Assembly: GCA_022376465.1 (NCBI GenBank)
Contig: JACDTU010000001.1
Location: forward strand, 2,728,001-2,792,000
Source: Cubamyces lactineus
Taxonomy: Eukaryota > Basidiomycota > Agaricomycetes > Polyporales > Polyporaceae
Direction: 5' to 3'
Length of the DNA stretch: 64,000 bases
Below the pieces are notes generated by a model. It made no database searches. It was not told where the DNA came from and saw nothing but the letters and a program-made list of their open reading frames with translations. Positions 1 through 12,725 of this stretch are shown piece by piece. A program made the translations under genes and the position numbers. Position 1 is the first letter of the stretch. Every line of letters starts with the position of its first letter.

Positions 1-83
1 GTAGAATTGCATTGCCTTCCTCAGGATGACAGCCATGTCCCATTCGCCGCCGGGTCTGCGTAGGATGCAGTCCACATTCAGAC

Positions 84-893
84 TCAGTTGCCACAACCCT
101 GAATATTTTTGTCGACATACCGCTCCTCGATGGCCCGCTTTGCTCCCACCCAGGCGTGGTACGCCGTATCCGCCGTCAACAATCCCTCACGTAGCATACT
201 GGGCGTCACCATGGTCCCGCCGTAGGGTAAGGTTCCGAGCACTACACGCGCAACAGGGAAGAATATTGTCAGCGTACGCCGCCGCACCACGATGGCGCCA
301 TGGAACGTCGAAATTCTGCTCCGATACTCACGCTCGTATTCTAAGGTTGCCGCTATCACCAACTGGCCTTTGGCCTCGAGCGCGCGCCACAGGGGCCGAC
401 TCGCTTGCGCAATAGCCCTCTTCTGCCCATCCTGGTCCCTGGGTTTGGTCTTCGTAGCGCTTGGTCGGGGCCTCCTTCCTATCCCCGGCGAGTTGGTCGA
501 ACCGGTCGAGCTGGCGGCGGTCTTGCTCAGTGGCCTGGGGACGTTGAGCAGCCGGGACGCTATATCCGCGAAGCCTGCATGGGTGGCGGTGAGCACGGGT
601 GGCGCGGGGCCACTACTGGTGGGGAACAGTATCGACGACTTCTCAGTAGCGGGCCGCAGAGGCTTGCCGCCCCGCAGGAGGATCTCATGCTCCGGTTCCC
701 CGCGCACTAGAGCGGTCTTCGTGGTGGTCAATGCCCCCGCCGCCGGCGACGTGACCGGGATGCTTGAGCTTCCATTCTCGTCGTGGGCGTTCGACCTGCG
801 CCTACCCCGGAGGGTGGATACTGGCATTGCCGGGCTGAGCGGCGCGTATTCGGGGTCGTCGGATGGTGAATCGGTTGAGGGGCGCTCAGACAT
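84..893 (-). CDS. hypothetical protein, uncertain
   Basis: An uninterrupted 269-codon frame begins with ATG at 893-891. The N-terminal half is rich in Ser, Pro, Thr and Gly and looks disordered. The C-terminal half is more ordered, with alternating basic and hydrophobic residues, but I recognise no domain or catalytic motif. No intron is needed inside the frame; an additional 3' exon beyond the window edge cannot be excluded because the stop lies only 84 bases from the edge. There are no neighbours within 5 kb. It could equally be a remnant of a repeated gag-like or other mobile-element protein, or a chance frame in GC-rich DNA. I do not assign a function. Confidence 0.3.
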   Translation of the reverse strand: MSERPSTDSPSDDPEYAPLSPAMPVSTLRGRRRSNAHDENGSSSIPVTSPAAGALTTTKTALVRGEPEHEILLRGGKPLRPATEKSSILFPTSSGPAPPVLTATHAGFADIASRLLNVPRPLSKTAASSTGSTNSPGIGRRPRPSATKTKPRDQDGQKRAIAQASRPLWRALEAKGQLVIAATLEYEREYRSRISTFHGAIVVRRRTLTIFFPVARVVLGTLPYGGTMVTPSMLREGLLTADTAYHAWVGAKRAIEERYVDKNIQGCGN

Positions 894-3800
894 GGTTGGT
901 GTTCACGTTCAAATGCCGCAGGCTGCGCGACTTAACTATGGGCTTTGTGTGGCTAAACTCGCGAGTGGCTAGTCAAAGCCACCCCGAACCAACAATGAAG
1001 AGCTAATGCATACCCATATTAGGCTATTCAAGCGTCGATGTCGGGGTTGTACAACAATGAATGCGGCTCATTGTTTCTAGCACATTCACCACTTTCAAGG
1101 CTCTCATAGCTATCTCAATTTGGAACTTTTTGAACCGCTATTCTGCGAATGGCCCTCAAATTTTCTCCTCCTCTACAGCATTGGACGTGATGGTACGCGT
1201 GCGTACAACTACAATCCGGCATGAACGACCACCATTCCGAGATTGGGGCGCCAATGTGTACTCTAGCATCATCATTCATATTTGCTAATGTACTGCTCCC
1301 TCCCACACTAACATCAATTTTTGTGTTGTAGCGCCACGAAAAGGATCAGCGGTGCGCATTATCTTCAGACGACCACGCTGCCTCAAAGTTGTCAGGCCAC
1401 TCATGTGCTCTTTTCCCCTCTCTAGATAGGCACCATCCTGCTTTGCCCCGTTGTCCTGGAGCCGTTGGTAGGTCATCCAAGCTCGGTCGCAATGGACCTA
1501 CAGCGGCGGGAAGCACGGAGCCGCTCGGCGGACTGTTCCGCCGGAAGCCCTCCCAGAGAAGCGTGGGCATGAGGCCTGCGTAGCCTAAACGAGAACGGCG
1601 ACTTGCTCAGCAGGCCTGCCCGGGCCATTCAAACCGTGGAAAGCCTGTTTGACAGAGGACGCTCTCCTCCTTAAGCTCCGAGGAGACATGGTGGGTTTGC
1701 TGTATGAACGCCGAGATGTAGTTCGGGATGCGGTCCTGACGGTCCTATCACTCGAAGCATTCAGCATAGCAGAATTCGTCGGGCGGCGGGCCTATGCGGG
1801 CTGTCCAAGCCATCGATACATGCAAGTTGTGCTGTCGCGTATGGCCAAATTGCAATAAAAGTCTTGCTAGTCTGCACTATTCGCAAGAGGGATGAACAGC
1901 TTGGTGCGTGTCAAATGCGCTTCACGCGTTCAAAGCGTACTGTAAGGAGATGCCTGACGTGCGCTCTGGGTAGCATCCTCCCACCCGGATCAGACCGCGC
2001 AACTGCGATGGCGACGAACGAACATTTGGTTGGCCCCTTCCCTTGGCACAGCTCGCGTCACGTCTGCGCGCCCGACATGACCCTCAATACGCAGCTAGGC
2101 TGAGAATGTGGGCATCGCCCCGGTGGGACTGTCAGTCGGCAATCACATCCGTGGCGGGCCATTTGCACCTGCGAGCCTGTGCGCCTGAGGCTCCGACGCC
2201 CCCGTCTTGTCATAACCGGCGTCCTGAAATGCGACGCCCTGGCGGAGGGCGAGAGGACATGCGTCAATAGCGTCCGAGATACGCTCCATGACGTGCCATG
2301 CCCGTGCGCGAGGCGACCAGCACAGCGGCACGAGCCACGGGTCTCAGGCGAATCTGGGGCAACGGTGGGAACTTGGTAGGTCCGGCTACCCAACTATGGG
2401 GCGAACATCAAGTTCACGGCGATTCGAGGGTCCTTCCGGGCGACACTGCGCCGGACGCCCGATCCTCAGGGCAAAATCGGTGCGTCTCCGCTGGCATCTG
2501 GACTTGGACCTTGGCCTCGAATTAGGAACATCTTGAAAAATGGATAGATGGAAGGCCGAAGGACGAGCGGGGAGGGACAGATTCGACCCACTCTCCCCGT
2601 ATGATGTAGCAGTCGCCTTCTGGGACTGAATTGGCGGCGTACGCGGCGCTGAGTCTGGCATTCAACTTGGAACTCAGGGCCGATGCGCTGTGAGTGTGGT
2701 CCCCACCGCGAACACGCGGGAAGCTCGCGTATTCGTGCGCTAAATGATCCTAGTCCCCTCGAGACTCACGCTCCATCCGAGATCGGCGCAACGTAAAAGG
2801 CACTCTTCGTCTGGCGCGTCGTCGCATCCGGACGTGTAAGTAGCTGATAGGTGAGCACGGCCGCAAGTGGGCGATAGTACGAGCCTGAACAAGCATTGAA
2901 CGACCCGCAGCCTTCTCCCAGCCGCCACCACCCGCCAGCCATCACACCAACGTCGAGCCGATGTGCCCCGGCGGGTGGCCGACGGGCGGAATAAACTTTG
3001 CTACTCGGGACGCCTTCCCTGGGTTCTATATGCCCAAGCGGGCGTAGACGTCTAGGGCGTGTAAAGACCCCGCGCCCCAGAGACAAAACGAATGAGGCCG
3101 CGAGCATGGTTCGAATAGCGGATCGGGAGCCGCCAGGAACGCCTAGGATGTCCGTAGCATGCAGGCAGCAGAGCAGCGGCATGCATGACATCGCCGCCGT
3201 CCCGTCGTCCCCGGAGAGGACCCATCAGGAGGGTCGCGATGCAGATGGCTCGATGCTGTCCGGCTCAGGGGACCGTGCTCGCCCCATGCCATACGCAAAT
3301 CGCACCGCTCTGTCATGCGCATCTTGTAATATGACGGGGAGTGCGCTACTCTATTGGCCTAGATGAGGGCACAAGCAGCGAGCACTTGACATCGAAGACG
3401 CCTTCAATCGCAGATAGTCGACGTTGTTCACTCGCTCAAGAGCACCCGAGGCGTTCGCCATTCCCCGCTCGCTGTCGGCCTCGCTCGATGCGGATCGGCT
3501 GCGCCCATGATCTCGAACCCACCCTGCCTGCCACAAATAGCGTCGGGAAGGGCCGCGCAGAGATACATTGTTCGCAGGGCTCGCAGCAGCAGCAATGCAC
3601 CCTGGGCGTCCAGCTGGGCGCCGCCGACGACCTGTGCTCGTGCCGATGCGAACGAGGCTTCTGGGCGCCGCTGACCCCGCGCGGCAGCTGAATTGGGGGG
3701 CGTCGCTTGTCAATCCACGGAGCTAGTAACGAGCGGTGGAGAGACCCGAGAAGTGGTCGTTATTATAACTGTGATCGCCCATTCATTCGTCGGCGCTCGT

Positions 3801-5998
3801 CAGCAATCAAGAGTGTGCAGTGTGCACCGGCACGCACCCGTAGCAATCAGAGGCAAGCTTCCTGTGCTTACTTGCTTGCGGTGAGTGCTGAAACCGTAAT
3901 TGTGACTGTAACTGTAATCGCCCTCCGTCCAGGGTCGACGCGTCCTTCGAATTTCAAAGAGCACACCCGGCTCGCACCAGTACTTGCTCACCAATGCTCA
4001 GCTATTCATTGCGACGCGTCTTCCCGAGCCGCGAGGCCTATACTTACACTGGGGGTTCACGGAATCATATGCACCGTCATCGCGTACCTTCTGCAACGTC
4101 AACCGCCCTGCTTCGGATGCCAGTGATTTGCCAGATCGGTGCGCGTGGTGTGCGGTGGCTGCCTGGCCAGACCCTCCGACCGCTGCAGTCTCGAATGGCT
4201 TGGTCATAGCAGAAGTTCGCGGGCGGTCCGACTGGACGGGGCGAGGGTCGACGATGTCCCGGGATGCTCCTGCGTGTCATGAGTTCCAGGAAGGGCGCAC
4301 CTTTGTGCGGGTGTGAACCTACCCGTGGCTATAACCGGTTGCTAGAGTATACTTCACCTTTGGAAGCGCCGACGCGACCAAAAAGCTTCAAGCTTCAGGC
4401 CCGCGTCCTAACACATCGTGCCAATGCATGCATCGCCAGATCATGCATTGTGTGTGAGCCATACCGGAGGCAATAAGTCCTCAAGGGCATCATCGCGTCT
4501 CGTTCCGACGGAGCACAGCTGCACGTTGCAGGAACGCTCGCACTCGTCATACATCGCGCCGCGCAGAAACAGAACTTACCACCAGAAATGAAGGGGCACC
4601 CGCATTCAAACGGGGAGAGCTCTGGAATGGGAGCGAAGGGACGCGCGAGGGACGAGATCAGGCGGCGTTCTGCGCCTTGGGAAACCGCGGGACGCAGGTG
4701 TGGCAAAGGGCCTTGGCTAGTGCGCCAGCCTTCCAGGATGCCCAGGTACGTGTACGTACTGGTAGCATGGTGCTGGCTATGGAGGTGCGGTGGTGTGGTG
4801 GTGGCTCGTGCCCCGTCCAGCAACGCATCACTACCGGCACCAGTACCTTGCGGAGTTCAGTAGACCGTGACCGTGGAATACAAGGGGACTGTGGCGCGTG
4901 TACACACTGCCGGTGCATGCCACATAGTACTGTATTCGACCGGCGGAATGGACGATCCATAGATGGACGGCGACGGAAACGACGGACGTGCGGACTTGAA
5001 GCTTGGGCTCTTGGACTCTTGCGCTCTGAATCGGAGAAGCGACAAGCCGCCGCGTGCACATCAAGTTAAACTCGTCGACGTCGCGAAGGCGAATGCCTCG
5101 GGGTGAGGTGAGCAATGAGCAGGTCGCTGGCATGGAAGCGCAGATGCAGCTGCAGAACCGTCGTCGTCGGCCATGCCCGCTTTACGACTTCGGTGTCGGC
5201 GTCCGTGGGGGGCGCCGTGAACCGAATACAGTACCTAGTACCAGTATCCAACTTCTGCGGCGCGCCCGCTCTTTCGCGAGCGAAGAACATCCCAATCTTG
5301 GAGCGTGCTTCGAACGCGAGAGCGACTCCGAATCTAATAATCCGAAAAATGCAAAGTTCCGATATATGAGAGAGATCCCAGGAAATCCTATCCGATCCTA
5401 TCCAATCCAATCCAATATGTCTACATATCATACATGCGCGCGCGAAGAGGCGCGCTGTGTACACGGGCGGGGGGCGAGAGGCGAGGTGAGCGGTGGTCGC
5501 GGGGCTACAGTCCGCGATTCGGGTCGAGGGAGAGCGGGAGGTGGGAGGTGCGGGGGTGCGGAGGCGTGTAGTATGGGGCGAAGGGGCATTACGTCGCAGT
5601 TGAATAGCGATAGCAAAAACCACGAGGGGACTGAGTCGGGTTCGGGTTAGGCCAGACGAGCGCACGATACGGGGGGTGGGGGGCGGGGGGCAGGGGGCGG
5701 GGGGATGTATAGGGAGAAACGGACGACACAGCACGACGAGAGCGAGCGAAGAGCGACAACGAACACACAGAGGGGCACAGAAGGGATGGGGGGAATACAA
5801 CCGAGCAACCGAGCAACCGAGACCGAGACACACAAACTACAACGTTTTGCACGACCCGCGCGCGCGCACACGCTCGGGGCGCATATAGCATACCACACTG
5901 CCCACGACTCACGGCCACGATTGCGCCGTGTCCGTGCGGTGGAGCATGGGGGCATGGAGGTGTGGCACCCCAGGGTCCGACGGGCACGACGGGCCCTT
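894..5998. other. gene-poor stretch, no supported gene
   Basis: I read both strands and found only short overlapping frames with no recognisable domains and no chain of exons with matching phases. The right end (about 5380-5950) has low-complexity DNA: a pyrimidine/adenine repeat near 5385-5417, G-rich runs near 5680-5705 and an ACCGAGCA repeat near 5808-5825. This end would contain the 3' untranslated region of the bZIP gene. Confidence 0.6.
5385..5417. repeat. short tandem repeat (CCTATCCAAT-like)
   Basis: Degenerate 5-10 bp units based on ATCC(T/A)ATCC(A/G) are repeated head to tail. The repeat lies about 600 bp beyond the stop of the bZIP gene and has no visible coding role. Confidence 0.6.
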
Positions 5999-6575
5999 TC
6001 ACCGATCGGACTGGTACTGCCAGTGCCCGACGGCCGCGGACTGCTGACTGTGCTGGATGGGCGACGCGTACGGGCTCGTCGTGGCGTGCGAGGGGGACGT
6101 CGGGTGATGGCTCGTATGCTAACAGAGAGAATACAACAGACGAGCGTCAATCGTCGATCGGAGTAGCGGGTTGCGCGGGGAGCGGATGTGAGACGAGACG
6201 ATACGTACAGAGTAGTGCTGCTGCTGCTGTTGTTGCTCGTCCTCTATCTTGACAAGTTCGTACTGCGAGGCCGGATACGAGAAGGGCGGGAGCGTCGCGT
6301 GGCCGTACGACGACGACAGGCTCGCCGCGGTCGCCGCGCGGGGGTGGGACGCGTGGTGTGAGGACGTTTGATGGTGGTGATGCTGCTGTTGTTGCTGCTG
6401 CTGTTGCTGGGACAATGACGAGGGTGCGTAGTCCGCCGGCTGTACATATCGATAGCGGTGTGTGTAGGGGGATGTAAGTTGCAGAGAGAGAGGGCGAGGG
6501 TCGGTGGGAGGGAGGGGGGGGGGAGGAAAAAAACATGCCGTCACTAGGATCCCGAGTTCTTCAATACGCGCAGTT

Positions 6576-6606
<31 letters not shown>

Positions 6607-7709
6607 TGGAGATGCTGGTGCTGGTGGTGCTGATGCGGGTGCAGCGGGCCCCCAGCAGACACAGACACAGACGCGGGCGCAGCAGCAGAAGCGGCAGCAC
6701 AGCCCGCCGCGGCAGAGACGGAGAGAACACTCGCCGAGAACGATGGGCTGGACGCCGTGCTCGACGACGGCGTCTCGGGCACCGCGTACGCCGACACGCC
6801 GTACGACGGGTAGAACGACGCCGACCCCGGCCGCGACGACGAGTACGCGTATCCGGAGCTGTGCGGCGGGCTCTGCGAGGTGTATTGGCTCGCGACGGAC
6901 GGGATCGTCAGCGGCGGCGGCGGGCTGTGCGTCTGTCCTCGCGGATTGTTCGCGTTTGGCGGCGCGGCGGCGGTGGGGGTGGAGGGTGATCGTCAGCACG
7001 CTACACGCATGCCCCAGGAATCGGCACCGGGGGAGAGGGGACGCACCACATATAGGCCGCTCGCGTCCGACGTGCGCCGCCGCTTGGGCTCGCGGTCGGA
7101 ACGGTGGTCGTCGAGCGCGGCGCCGAACGGCTCGCGGCGTAATCCCAAATCGGGCCCGCCGCCGCCACCACGGAGCTGCGCGTTCTTGATCTCGAGCTGC
7201 CGCCGGAGCTCCTCGACCTCGCGGTGGAGCATGTCGTTCTCCTGCTCGAGCTCGCGTATGCGCAGCAGCGGCGGGGGGATCGCCGCGACCTGGTCCGGGG
7301 AGAGCGCGAGCACGGACTGGAGCTTTGTGACGGTTTGCTCGAGCTGCACGCACAGCGGGGGGCACGGGAGGGACGGGTGCGATCGTGATCGGAAGTGGTC
7401 GTGTGGTAGTGTGGTCGAGGGAGGCGCGCGCGTTGCTAGTCAGTAACTTGCGGTGCGTGTGCGGGGATTGGGGGGCGGGGGCGGGGTAGCGCACCTGCTC
7501 GATGTAGGCCTTTCGCTTGGCGCGATGGCGGGCCTGTGCTGTAGGAGGGGTGGGTGGCGCAGGTGAGCAGGTGACTGGGGTGTTGTGGCAGGGCGTGGCG
7601 TACCTTTTGCGTTGCGGGAGCGTTCTGGGCGATCTGGCTGGGAGGAGGGCTGGTGGTCGGAAGAGCTGTCGCGCTGGGAGTCGGCAGAGAGGGACGACAT
7701 GGGCGTCAT
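5999..7709 (-). CDS. bZIP transcription factor, Gln-rich
   Basis: Nuclear DNA-binding regulator. Exon 1 (7709-7604) encodes MTPMSSLSADS... and ends in RNAK. Exon 2 (7538-7495) encodes AQARHRAKRKAYIEQ. Exon 3 (7343-7047) encodes LEQTVTKLQ and the leucine zipper (RIRELEQENDMLHREVEELR). Together they give a canonical basic region with the N-x7-R signature (NAKAQARHR). Exon 4 starts at 6932 and encodes a Ser/Pro/Tyr-rich region ending in polyglutamine. Exon 5 (6439-6209) and exon 6 (6118-5999) continue a Gln/His/Ser-rich tail ending QYQSDR and a stop. All junctions fit except exon 4 to 5: exon 4 reads into a TGA at 6563-6561, and its only nearby donor (GTATTG, 6567) is out of phase with exon 5. 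So the protein either ends at 6561 (272 aa) or continues to 5999 through an unseen junction or a sequence error. No known symbol can be given. Confidence 0.8.
6576..6608. repeat. (CTG)n microsatellite encoding polyglutamine
   Basis: Nine uninterrupted CTG units (CAG on the coding minus strand), followed by a TTG-interrupted unit, encode the polyGln run at the end of bZIP exon 4. Similar interrupted CAG/CAA tracts occur at about 6212-6238 and 6380-6410 in exon 5. Such tracts are prone to length variation. Confidence 0.85.
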
Positions 7710-10239
7710 GTCACGTAAGGGCGTAGGCAAAGGGGGGAGCGAAGTGCGATCGGGGTTGGAAACACGGGGAGGGAGGATCAGAGGAACGCTTATATGGGTG
7801 CAGCGCGAATCGCGTAGCCGCCGGCGAGGAGATGTGAGCAATGGGAGAAGCCGTCGCTGCTGGAGCTGGGCTAGGGCTGGGAGCGGATGGAGCGCAAATG
7901 CAGAAGGAGGAGGAGGAGAAGGCGGCGGCGGCGAACGTAGAGGGCGATTTAATATTCTGATCGTTTTCTGGTCACGGACGGACGAGGACAGGCAGGAGGC
8001 TGCAGAGGCAAGGCAAGCTAATACTAATACCACGCGCCGCTTCAGTCCGGGGGAGCGACTGTGCGCCTGTGTGGACCCTGCCAATGGGCTCAGGCTCTGG
8101 CTCAGGCTCTGGCCGAGGTGAAGCCCTCTCCGCCGTCTGCCTCTGCCGTCTGCCCAGATTTCTCAAAAAGCCGGGCGGAATTTCGAGCAGCGAGCCATCC
8201 CAGATCTCTGCCCATATTTTGGGAGCAGCAGGGCCGATCGGGGCAGGTAGCGGCTTCCAGCACACAGCCTTTGCACGCTTCCCCCTTCGCATCACTCCCC
8301 CGCGGCGCTCGCCCGTGGCAATGGTACGCTCGCTGCCTGTGTGTGCCGGTCACTCGACTCGACATGGGCAGGACGCGTAACAAGTCAATGCAATCCCTCG
8401 CCGGGACTCGAATCGCGTTTCAAGTTGCAGAGCCGCGAAGCTCATCAAGACCACTCGTCCCGCCCGTCGCCTTAGCCTTTTTCTCTGCCCTCCTCGAGCG
8501 CGCAGCCCGGGAGATTCCCGCACCGTACGTGACCGCCGTCCGGTCGGTGCGTGCGTGCGCATGCATGATGCGGCTGGAAAATAATCAATAAGGAGGAATT
8601 ACGAAAACAAAAAGGCGGGGGAATTGGAGTCGACCGGAAGACTGAGGCGTCGCATCGAGATCGAGAAGGATGGGATGAGGAAGGACAAGGAGGGGCGTGG
8701 GCGTGGAAAGATGGTGCAGGGTCGCAGGAGTGTGAGAGCGGCGAGCGGCTCTCGCCAGCCCGCACGTCCGCACTCCGCGACGGCCTCTGGCCACGAGTTG
8801 CGCTTATCGCCTGCCACGGCGTTCTCTCCTCGCGTTCTCTGCCGCCTCGCTCAACCTTGTTCGCCCTCTTCTGCAGCGCTGCGCGAGATGCGGGCGGAAT
8901 CTTGACACCCATCCGTGCGCGCATAGAGCCCGGCCAGACGGCTGTTCTCTGGAACGTGGCCGCCGGCGCTGCCACTGCGCGCGAGAGCGTCCGGGGCGTA
9001 GCGGGAAGCTGGACTGGAGAGGCAGGAGCGGAGGATCCGGAGGCGTTGCCATACGCGGAGGACAACTTGGCCGGATTCGGATTCGGATAGCAACGTGCCT
9101 GGAAAGTCGGCGCGGGCCGAGCGCCCGGTAACTGCGTCCTCGTCCTCGTCGCCATCCTCTCCTCTCCTCTCAATCCACTCCGTCCCTCTCGAATTAATCC
9201 ATCAATATTCTCATCGCCATCTCTACATCTCCATCCTCATTCCTCTTCCATCGCCAGCCACCCCCACGCCCCACGCCAGCCCAGGCTCGCACTCCCTTCT
9301 CTCCGCTACTCGTTTCGAACCAGCCTGAGATGCATAACGCAGATGTAGTCAAAGATGTAATCCACCACGTTGCGCGCACGACGCGATCGCGACGCGCGCA
9401 TAAACCTCAGCGCTGCCTCCTTTGTCCCCTCGCTCCCACCCCATGGCCACGCGCACGCCCCCTCGCCCTCGCGCTCCCTCGCGCTATCCTGGCTAGCAGC
9501 TGTCCCACACTTGCGCTCCCAGTGCGGCCCTCGCTAGGCGACGTCGGGCCATTGACACGCGTGACAATAATAACCACCACTTCATCCACTAAATGTATAA
9601 CTTGATACTTATTGCTTTTTTACCCCTCTGAATCCTCCATCTCCATCAGCACGGCTCACCGCACATATCGCATGCGCATTTCCATACTAGGACTTATTCC
9701 AGCTAGGCCCTCCAGAACCCGAATCCATATCCGAATCTTTCCCCAAGCCTTGGCCTTATCGGCGGCGCGGCTCTGGTTCTGCGCCTGCGCCTGCGTCTGT
9801 GGACCTGACGTTCCTGCGCCTGCGACCGTTGGTCAACTCGTCCAGGGTCGGCCCTCCCCCCGGCGCCTGCACTCCTGCCCGAATCCATGGCTGTACCCTG
9901 TAGACCCTGTAGCACTCGGTCCTCTCTTTCGATTTGGGAGCCGAGCGTCCCTCGCCGGGACCCAGGTTTGGCAGGCTCGCTGGCACCTTGACTAGGGCCT
10001 GATGTGCGCTGGTCATGCTTCCTTCGTCAGCGAGGCTGAGGAAGGCAGGGAAACGAGTGCGCACTGGCACTAGCACTAGAGCGCGGTAACAGTGCATTGT
10101 ACTGGGTACCGGCACTCAGGGCCTCAGGCTGCGCAGTGCTGGGTCGATGGCGCGCGCCTCCGCCGAATCCCGAATACAGAATCCCGAACCCCAAGATCCA
10201 AGTTCTCCGAGCTTCATCGCCGCCACCGATGCCCACCAG

Positions 10240-10281
10240 GGCTCAGGCCTCAGGCCTCAGGGCTCGAGGCTCGAGGCTCGC
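10240..10281. repeat. tandem CTCAGGC / CTCGAGG repeat
   Basis: Three copies of a 7-bp CAGGCCT-type unit run directly into three copies of a CTCGAGG-type unit. This is a slippage-type micro-repeat in non-coding DNA. Confidence 0.7.
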
Positions 10282-10376
10282 AATAGAATCCGAACGCATC
10301 GCGGAGCGGCTCTCTACCATCCAGACGCGCGCGCACCCCGAGCGAGTCTCCTCCATCGGGATCAGCACTGTCCAAT

Positions 10377-10409
10377 CGACCAGTGACCGTCGACCAGTGA
10401 CCAGTGACC
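10377..10409. repeat. tandem GACCAGT repeat
   Basis: Four near-copies of GACCAGT/GACCGTC stand head to tail. No coding role is seen. Confidence 0.7.
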
Positions 10410-11344
10410 TTCGCGCTCGCACTTTTCCGGGGACTTTGGCGCGTATCGCGTACCGTGCGGGGTATGTAGTACAATGTCGCACCTGCACCTGCCCCAGGTG
10501 GCAGCCCCGGAATCGTGCCAGACGCGATGATGGTGATCCACCCGCCTGCCCGCGCCCACGAGAAGTTCTCACTCCCATTACAGTACTGTACTCCCATTAT
10601 GCCCATTTACTCGGTACTCGGAGCGAGTCGGTCGGCCAGCTCGTCGTCTCTTTGACGATGATCATCCAAGGCCCGTCCATTATCTCGGTACGCCCTCTCG
10701 CCCTCTCGCCTATATTCATTTCTATAATGTATATCCTTGATTTCGCGAGCAGATTCCACGGTGACCCTGGCTTAGGTTAGGTCCGCCGACTGCGCGCTCA
10801 TCCGCGCACCTCACACCTCACACCTCGCATCTCACACTCGGATGCGGACGCAGAGGTCGAGACCCGCCGTATGTGGTTCCTCGGTTGTCAATGCCTATGG
10901 ACCGGATGCTAATACGGACCTATGTCCCAGGACCCAGGACCACCACGCGCGTGCCCCGGATGCTGGTTCGCCGCCCCAGCCCCGTATTCGGTGTCCAATA
11001 CTCATACTCAACGTTCGCTGGTCACCGCCTTGATTCTTGAACGCCTGGAATCTGGAGATTCTGGACCCAACTCCCTCGGGGCTCCTCCGCCTCACTGGGC
11101 TTCTAGCCTCTAGCCTCTAGCTACTGGACTCACTGGTCCTCCAAGTTAGGGCGCGGTGGGAAGAGAGGGAAGAAGGGGGGATCACACCGCGTGCGCACTG
11201 CGCACCACAGCCAGCCCCGCTAGCCTCGCGCGTTCCCGATGCGGTGCCAGTGCCGCTGGACGACGCGCCTGGTGCGGTTTGGTGCGGTGCGGGGCACGGT
11301 ATGAACTGGGGATGACTGTGCGGCGATGACGACTGCGCTCGGCC

Positions 11345-11366
11345 GGTCGGTCGGTCGGTCGGTCGG
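11345..11366. repeat. (CGGT)n tetranucleotide repeat
   Basis: About five perfect copies of the tetranucleotide CGGT/GGTC occur in non-coding DNA. Confidence 0.85.
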
Positions 11367-12694
11367 GGCGTGGCATGTGATGCGCGGTGCGCGATTTGCG
11401 GTGTGCAATGTGGGATGACAATGCGCGGAGGGCGATGATGGTCGATGGCCGGGAGAGGGAGAGCACTGACGATGGGTGCGGATGTGGGGATGTGCGCATT
11501 CGTGCAATCGTGCATCCGCACCGCCGATTCCGGGATGTTCAGTATCCAATGTGCGGTACTGAATGTCACTGGTTCATTGTCGCAGTGTCGGGCGGGGACC
11601 ATGAGCCATAGACCGTAACGCATGATACGCGCGTTTCGGACGCGGCCCTGTGCTGAACTCAAACTGTTGTATCTCGGCCTCTTAGACTTGGACTGACTGC
11701 GGTCCACGTCGGCGGCTGTACCCACAAATCGCACTCTCTCTAGCGTCATCGCATGGTGCCCGGGCGCGACGCGATGGGCGTGGAGATGGAGAAGGAGATG
11801 GACCTGTAGGGAGTTGCCCGAGTCTGGCGATCAGCGAGAAGCAAGTGCCAGGGTCAATGAGGGCGACGAAACAAGCGGGTGAAGACCTCAGAAGATACAC
11901 ACGCACGGATTGGGACGGAAGGGAATGGAGAATAATGGCGGAGTAAAAGTGGGCGGTCGAAGGGTGGGAGCGACCCAGAACCGCCCTGTGCTCGAGGCTC
12001 GTAGTGACGATGGCGAAGACCACGACCATAACGACCCAGAATCGGACATAAAGTCGGACGAAGACAAAGTCGGACTCGGACTCGGAAAACGAACGACGAA
12101 AACTCCCAAGAGAAAACGAGTTCGAATTCGAAGACCACGACGAAGAGGAAGAGGGCGGCGCCACCATCACCGCCGCCCGCGAGGATTGAGAGGCTCCCTA
12201 GTTCTGCCTCTCCAGAATCCAGAGTCCAGGGCTCACACCACAGACCTCTTTCACAAACCCCTCCCCCCTCACTTGCTCCGCGCACGATCGGAGGACCAGG
12301 ACTGGATGGAAGAAGACCTCAGGCCTGGCTGGCCACACGTCCTGGTTCGCTCCGAGTCGACGGTTCGACGCCCAGAATGGGAGGCCGCTGCGGCTTCGCG
12401 TTCGAACTTCGTGGCTTTGCATCTCCCGCCCGCGCTCGGGCGGTCACGGTCACTCGGTGCTGGTTTCTGGTTTCTGGTTGTGGAGACTCCTCCGTCAGGT
12501 TCGTCCCTCCCTCTCGTCCGAGTCCGCGCGCTGGTTCTGGACGTGGCTCTCGCACGACTACCAAGATATTGGTTCTAGGATCCTCGCGCGCATCGTCAGA
12601 TTTCCTTCTGGTTCCGGGAAGCCCGCGGCCGAACTTCGAAATCCCATTCCCATCTGACGGTTGACCACCCCCAGCGTGAGGCTACAGCCGCGTT

Positions 12695-12725
12695 CCCCGC
12701 CTGCCTCCCCGCCTGCCTCCCTGCC
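12695..12725. repeat. CCCCGCCTGCCT tandem repeat
   Basis: Two and a half copies of a 12-bp pyrimidine-rich unit occur in non-coding DNA. Confidence 0.7.

Noticed and set aside
8472..9173. Minus-strand frame of 233 codons upstream of the bZIP gene
   Set aside because: Low-complexity Arg/Pro/Ser/Ala composition with no domain, and overlapping frames on both strands of similar length. It probably reflects GC-rich 5' DNA.
11910..12578. Plus-strand frame of 222 codons with acidic and Arg-rich blocks
   Set aside because: The charged blocks come from a GA-rich stretch of DNA; the opposite strand has an equally long frame, and no splice-linked neighbours or domain were found.
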